DNA of 64,000 bases, from the NCBI RefSeq assembly GCF_900100175.1, contig NZ_FNEM01000002.1, positions 310,001 to 374,000 on the forward strand, written 5' to 3'. Origin of the DNA: Ferrimonas sediminum. Its GTDB lineage: Bacteria > Pseudomonadota > Gammaproteobacteria > Enterobacterales > Shewanellaceae. A program made the position numbers and the translations under genes. Below are positions 60,563 to 64,000 of this stretch, one piece after another. Numbering within the stretch: position 1 is the stretch's first letter; each line of letters begins with the position of its first letter. The notes beneath the pieces were generated by a model that saw only the letters and a program-made list of their open reading frames with translations, was not told the DNA's origin and searched no databases.

Positions 60563-61903
60563 ATGAAGAGTGTAGTGCGCCTATTCGTTGCCGCGGCAGC
60601 GCTTGTCGCCAGCCTGAGCGGCATTGCAAACGGCAGCGATCAGAATCAGATCGTGTTTAAGAACGTCAATGTGTTTGACGGAAAAAGCGAAACGCTGATT
60701 GAGAACGTCGACGTCCTGGTCGAAGGCAACCTCATCACCAAGGTGGGGCGGGATACCGGAGCCTCCGCCAACGCCACCCTGGTCGACGGTAAGGGGATGA
60801 CCCTGATCCCCGGGCTTATCGACATGCACGCCCACTTCTGTATTCAGGAGGGGATGCTGGTCGGCCGCGACGCCTATGACCAGATGGCGATGGGCGCAAG
60901 GGCCTATCACTCAATGTTGCAGTACCTGGATCAGGGGTTTACCACTGCCCGGGACACTGGCTGTAATATCCTCGGTCTGGCTAAGGCGATCAACAACGGT
61001 CTGCTCGAGGGACCCAGGGTCTATCCATCGGGGGGCTTTCTCAGCCAGACCGGCGGCCATGCCGACACCGGCAGCTTCAATGATGTACCAGGACGGGTGG
61101 ACGATCTTGAGCGCCACGGCTTCGGCTACATCGTCGATGGTGTTACCGAGGCCCGCCGGGCCGCGCGACAAAACCTGCGCTCCGGGGCTACCCAGATCAA
61201 GATCATGGCCGGCGGCGGCGTGGCCAGCGAGTTCGACCCCATCCACACCACCCAGTTCTCCGAGGAGGAGATGAGGGCCATTGTCGAAGTGGCCAAAGAT
61301 TATGGCACCTATGTGCTGGCCCACGCCTACCACGACCGCTCGGTCAACCGCGCCATCGACGCCGGGGTCAAAGTCATTGAGCACAACTTCCTGGCCTCCG
61401 AGAAGACCATCAAGCGGATGAAGCAGGAGGGGGTGGCGCTGTCGGCCCAGGCGGTGATGTCCCTGGAGGCCTTTGCCAAACCGGAGACGATCACCTTCTT
61501 TACCCCGGACCAGAAAGCCAAGGCGGCCTCGGTAAACAAAGGGGCCAAACAGATGTTCGAGTGGGCCCGCAAGCACGACCTGCTTATCGTCACCGGTGGC
61601 GACATGTTCGGCCCCGCTTACAACCTGCGCCAGGCGGACAACATGGTGTGGATGTCGACGGTGGGCTTCTCCCCCTTCCAGATCATGAAGATGGGCACCT
61701 CCAACGCGGCAGAGGTGTTGAGCTGGTCCGGCGGCATGAACCCCTACAAGTACGGCAAGCTGGGCGTGATCGAACCGGGGGCCTACGCTGACCTGATCCT
61801 TATCGACGGTAATCCGCTTAAGGAGATCTCCATCCTCAATGACTACACCGACAAGTTCAAGGTGATCATGAAAGATGGCAAGTTCCACAAGAACTCCCTT
61901 TGA
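60563..61903 (+). CDS. Secreted amidohydrolase-family protein
   Basis: 446 residues. Sec signal peptide ending near ANGS (~25). The amidohydrolase barrel includes metal motif DMHAHF near 92, AHAYHDRS, IEHNFL and a late GGDMFGP Asp. Relatives include Xaa-Pro dipeptidases and imidazolonepropionase-like enzymes; substrate undetermined. Ribosome site AGGAGTG. A porin gene follows 55 bases later. Confidence 0.88.
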   Translation: MKSVVRLFVAAAALVASLSGIANGSDQNQIVFKNVNVFDGKSETLIENVDVLVEGNLITKVGRDTGASANATLVDGKGMTLIPGLIDMHAHFCIQEGMLVGRDAYDQMAMGARAYHSMLQYLDQGFTTARDTGCNILGLAKAINNGLLEGPRVYPSGGFLSQTGGHADTGSFNDVPGRVDDLERHGFGYIVDGVTEARRAARQNLRSGATQIKIMAGGGVASEFDPIHTTQFSEEEMRAIVEVAKDYGTYVLAHAYHDRSVNRAIDAGVKVIEHNFLASEKTIKRMKQEGVALSAQAVMSLEAFAKPETITFFTPDQKAKAASVNKGAKQMFEWARKHDLLIVTGGDMFGPAYNLRQADNMVWMSTVGFSPFQIMKMGTSNAAEVLSWSGGMNPYKYGKLGVIEPGAYADLILIDGNPLKEISILNDYTDKFKVIMKDGKFHKNSL

Positions 61904-61958
61904 TTCCAAGCACCCGGGCCGCCAGGAGGGCGTCCGGGTCTCCTTAAGAGGGTTTGCG

Positions 61959-63149
61959 ATGCACACCAGTTATCATCCCCATCCGGTTCTCCTGGGCCTG
62001 CTGCTGACTCTGGTCATCGCTGAGGCGGCAGCCAGCGACACCAATTTCGGCGGCCCGGACGCCGTCGACAACCAGATCAGCGCCGACAAAGGCGATCAGC
62101 AGAAGCCCCTCCGGGAACAGTGGTCTGCCAAAGGGATTGAGTTAGGCCTCGACTACTCGGCGGTGGGCCTGTACGCCGACACCGTGCTGCCGGGCTCCGA
62201 CAAGGAGGCAATCAGCGGCATGGTTCGGCTCTACGGCTCCTGGCGCCCTCAGGGGCAGCAGGAGAACGGCGGCGGTTCCCTGGTGTGGAAGCTGGAACAC
62301 CGGCACAGCTACACCGACACCTCGGTGAAAAATTTTGAGTTTGGCGCCGGTGGCCTGGGGCTGGTCACGCCCCCCTTCAATGACGAGAAGGGCAGGCTCA
62401 CCAACCTCTACTGGAAACAGACCCTGTCCGACGGCGAAGGTACCCTGATTGCCGGCTTTATGGATGTCACCGACTATGTCGATGTCTACGCCGCCGCCAG
62501 CCCGTGGACCGGCTTTATGAACTTCGCCTTCAGCACCGGCACCAACACCATCGCCCTGCCCGGAGATGCCACCTTTGGCGCGGCCCTGGGGCACATGCTC
62601 ACCGACAGTCTGTTTGTCATCGCCGGCATCAGCGATATGGAGGCGGATCCCACCCGCCCCCTGGAAAGCGTCGACAACTTCTTCAATGACAACCATTACT
62701 TCAGGAGCATTGAACTCGGCTGGACCTCTTCACAGGAACAGATCTACCTCAACAACATCCACCTGACCCTGTGGCAGTCGGACAAGAGCGACTTTCTCAA
62801 CCAGGCCAGCGATAAGGGTTTCAACCTCTCCGCCTCGATGATGAAGGGCAACTGGCTGCCCTTTGTCCGCTACGGTAATGCCCAGGATGGCAGCCTGCTG
62901 GGTATCAAGGAGTCGCTGAGCCTGGGATTCGTCTACTACGGCATGCTGGCACCCAAAAATCACTTTGGCTTTGCCATCAACTGGGCGGATGCCGGCAGCG
63001 ACCAGTACACCGCCGAAGCCTTCTACTACATGAAACTGGGCAAAAACCTCGAGCTGACGCCGGATATCCAGCTTATTGTCGATCCCGCGCTCAACCCGGG
63101 CCAGGACCAGATCTGGATAGCCGGCATTCGGGCACGGATATTCTGGTAA
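61959..63149 (+). CDS. OprB-like carbohydrate-type porin
   Basis: 396 residues from the ATG at 61959 (AGAGGG before it). Signal peptide ~25 residues (cut near AAAS). Repeated aromatic/Gly beta-strands and WKQTLSDGEGTLIAGFMDVTDY match the OprB family; terminal ARIFW ends in Trp. Likely cotranscribed with the secreted amidohydrolase. Confidence 0.82.
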   Translation: MHTSYHPHPVLLGLLLTLVIAEAAASDTNFGGPDAVDNQISADKGDQQKPLREQWSAKGIELGLDYSAVGLYADTVLPGSDKEAISGMVRLYGSWRPQGQQENGGGSLVWKLEHRHSYTDTSVKNFEFGAGGLGLVTPPFNDEKGRLTNLYWKQTLSDGEGTLIAGFMDVTDYVDVYAAASPWTGFMNFAFSTGTNTIALPGDATFGAALGHMLTDSLFVIAGISDMEADPTRPLESVDNFFNDNHYFRSIELGWTSSQEQIYLNNIHLTLWQSDKSDFLNQASDKGFNLSASMMKGNWLPFVRYGNAQDGSLLGIKESLSLGFVYYGMLAPKNHFGFAINWADAGSDQYTAEAFYYMKLGKNLELTPDIQLIVDPALNPGQDQIWIAGIRARIFW

Positions 63150-63161
63150 TACCATCAACCC

Positions 63162-63191
63162 CAAACCACAGTTTGAAAAAGCGAGTGTGGT
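63162..63191 (+). terminator. Possible terminator after the porin gene
   Basis: AAACCACA and TGTGGTTT flank a 14-base loop; tail TTTCCC is weak. Confidence 0.45.
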
Positions 63192-63414
63192 TTCCCGGTG
63201 GCTGGCCCAGGACTTCCCTCAACCGCGGTCGATTGCCCGAGATCCTACAGGGGGATAAGCGGTGGGGATCGTCGAAGATCCCGCTGTACGACCTGGCGGC
63301 GAAGCGGTTCGGGGATCACCCTGGATATCGGCCACTCAGCCACAGCAGACTGATTCGCTAAGGCGCAGCGCCTTGAGCCCGGCACCTATCATGCCCGGCC
63401 AGCTTGGCGCCGCT
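63192..63414. other. Intergenic stretch, no recognised gene
   Basis: Short plus-strand frames here have no ribosome site or known motif. It could be decayed coding sequence, but nothing identifiable. Confidence 0.35.
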
Positions 63415-63663
63415 TCAATCCTTCGGCAGCCCCTGGGGCAGCTCATCGAAGACCCGGTGAAACTCCTCCCTCTCGGCCGCCAGGGCCTTCTGCTTGACGG
63501 CAAAGGCGCGCTTGCACTCCTGAATCCAGGCGGCGCGGCTGGACTCACCACAACGGGCCAGGGCTTCCACCGCCTTGTGGTAGGCGTCGCCCGCCTCCTT
63601 GGCGGCCTTGCGACACGCGATCAAGTGCTGGAAGTCCGCCGTATCAATGTCCAATTTGGTCAT
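63415..63663 (-). CDS. Small helical protein, unknown
   Basis: 82 residues; a strong GGGGGGAA ribosome site precedes the ATG. Alpha-helical, charged, Ala-rich (RKAAKEAGDAYHKAVEALA). No family recognised. Follows the edge gene on the same strand after 67 bases. Confidence 0.6.
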   Translation of the reverse strand: MTKLDIDTADFQHLIACRKAAKEAGDAYHKAVEALARCGESSRAAWIQECKRAFAVKQKALAAEREEFHRVFDELPQGLPKD

Positions 63664-63730
63664 GCCGTTCCCCCCCCAAATATCAAGCCTCTTGTACTTA
63701 TAGTCGAGAGGTAACGGAACGTCTAAAGGG

Positions 63731-64000
63731 TCAGATGTGCCGGATCACCTGACCGGTCTGGTCGCCACTGTCGGTCACCAGTTTCTCCAGGGTCTCGATG
63801 CGCCTGCGGTCCTTTTCTGACTGGACCCTGAAAGCCTGCAGCTGCTCCTCAAGCTGCTGCAGACGCCGCGCCACCGGCTCGGATTCCGCCATCCCTGACG
63901 CGTCCATCCCGTCCCCGATATCCTCGGCATTCAGCACCTTGTTGATTCCGGAAAAATGCTTGTCATACCGCTGTTTCAGTTTGGACTTGTTGCTGTCGTT
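63731..64000 (-). CDS. Partial protein with C-terminal coiled coil (5' end outside window)
   Basis: The frame is open to the window edge: 89 visible codons, no start seen. The visible part has a basic segment SKLKQRYDKHFSGINKV, an acidic linker, and a heptad-like coiled coil RRLQQLEEQLQAF / RRRIETLEKLV. Function cannot be told from this fragment. Confidence 0.55.
   Translation of the reverse strand, partial: NDSNKSKLKQRYDKHFSGINKVLNAEDIGDGMDASGMAESEPVARRLQQLEEQLQAFRVQSEKDRRRIETLEKLVTDSGDQTGQVIRHI

Overview
The window looks like chromosomal DNA of a gammaproteobacterium in the Alteromonadales, most like Ferrimonas or Shewanella. This is inferred from protein resemblance (MetT-type methionine transporter, YihD, YadG/YadH, Mpl, HrpB, RsmS), from GC-rich coding DNA with an AT-rich accessory patch, and from a multihaem lipoprotein cytochrome. 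No species is claimed. Most of the window is ordinary, densely packed core metabolism with conserved enterobacterial-type gene neighbourhoods.

Layout. 0-4 kb: dbpA (minus), pyrBI with a structured leader, and a small YggL-like protein. 3.9-7.05 kb: an AT-richer accessory patch holding one octahaem lipoprotein cytochrome gene between two decayed transposase remnants (IS1595-type and IS5-type). 7-10 kb: a DUF2797 zinc protein, yihD and gshA (all minus). 10.5-18.4 kb: ndh, a divergent LysR regulator facing frmA-frmB (glutathione-dependent formaldehyde detoxification), a DCC thiol protein, an SDR, a short Omp85-type barrel and a small membrane protein. 18.5-29.7 kb: rsmS, mrcB-hrpB, thpR, a diguanylate cyclase, pepB, an NAD(P)-binding protein, sfsA, dksA and gluQ. 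29.8-34.2 kb: pcnB (predicted AUU start), folK, panB-panC, panD and a possible 31-residue membrane peptide. 34.3-39.5 kb (minus): a TrmB-like methyltransferase, the yadGH ABC transporter, and an mpl-ubiX-hpt operon. 39.6-49.7 kb: MetJ-box-preceded metT, small membrane proteins, an S9 peptidase, bactofilin, fbp, ppa, a TPR lipoprotein, an MFS transporter and a TIGR03899 protein. 49.7-60.2 kb: cobA, two intact tRNA-Pro genes with two degenerate copies, a GNAT enzyme, a membrane protein, cysJIH (minus) and a three-gene pntA/pntAB/pntB transhydrogenase. 60.5-64 kb: a secreted amidohydrolase, an OprB-like porin and two unrecognised small genes, the last cut by the window edge.

How genes work together. 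gshA supplies glutathione for frmA/frmB. cobA makes the sirohaem precursor needed by CysI in the cysJIH assimilatory sulfite pathway, and pntAB and cysJ share the NADPH economy. pyrBI, hpt, panBCD and folK cover pyrimidine, purine-salvage, pantothenate and folate steps. dksA-gluQ-pcnB-folK keeps the order known from Escherichia coli.

The strongest leads are the transposon-flanked octahaem cytochrome, the tandem Met boxes before metT, the AUU start of pcnB, the decayed tRNA-Pro copies, the overlapping TTACC operators between the LysR gene and frmA, and the 31-codon peptide after panD. I did not find a convincing undescribed multigene system. No database or computational search was run: family assignments come from reading the translated sequences.
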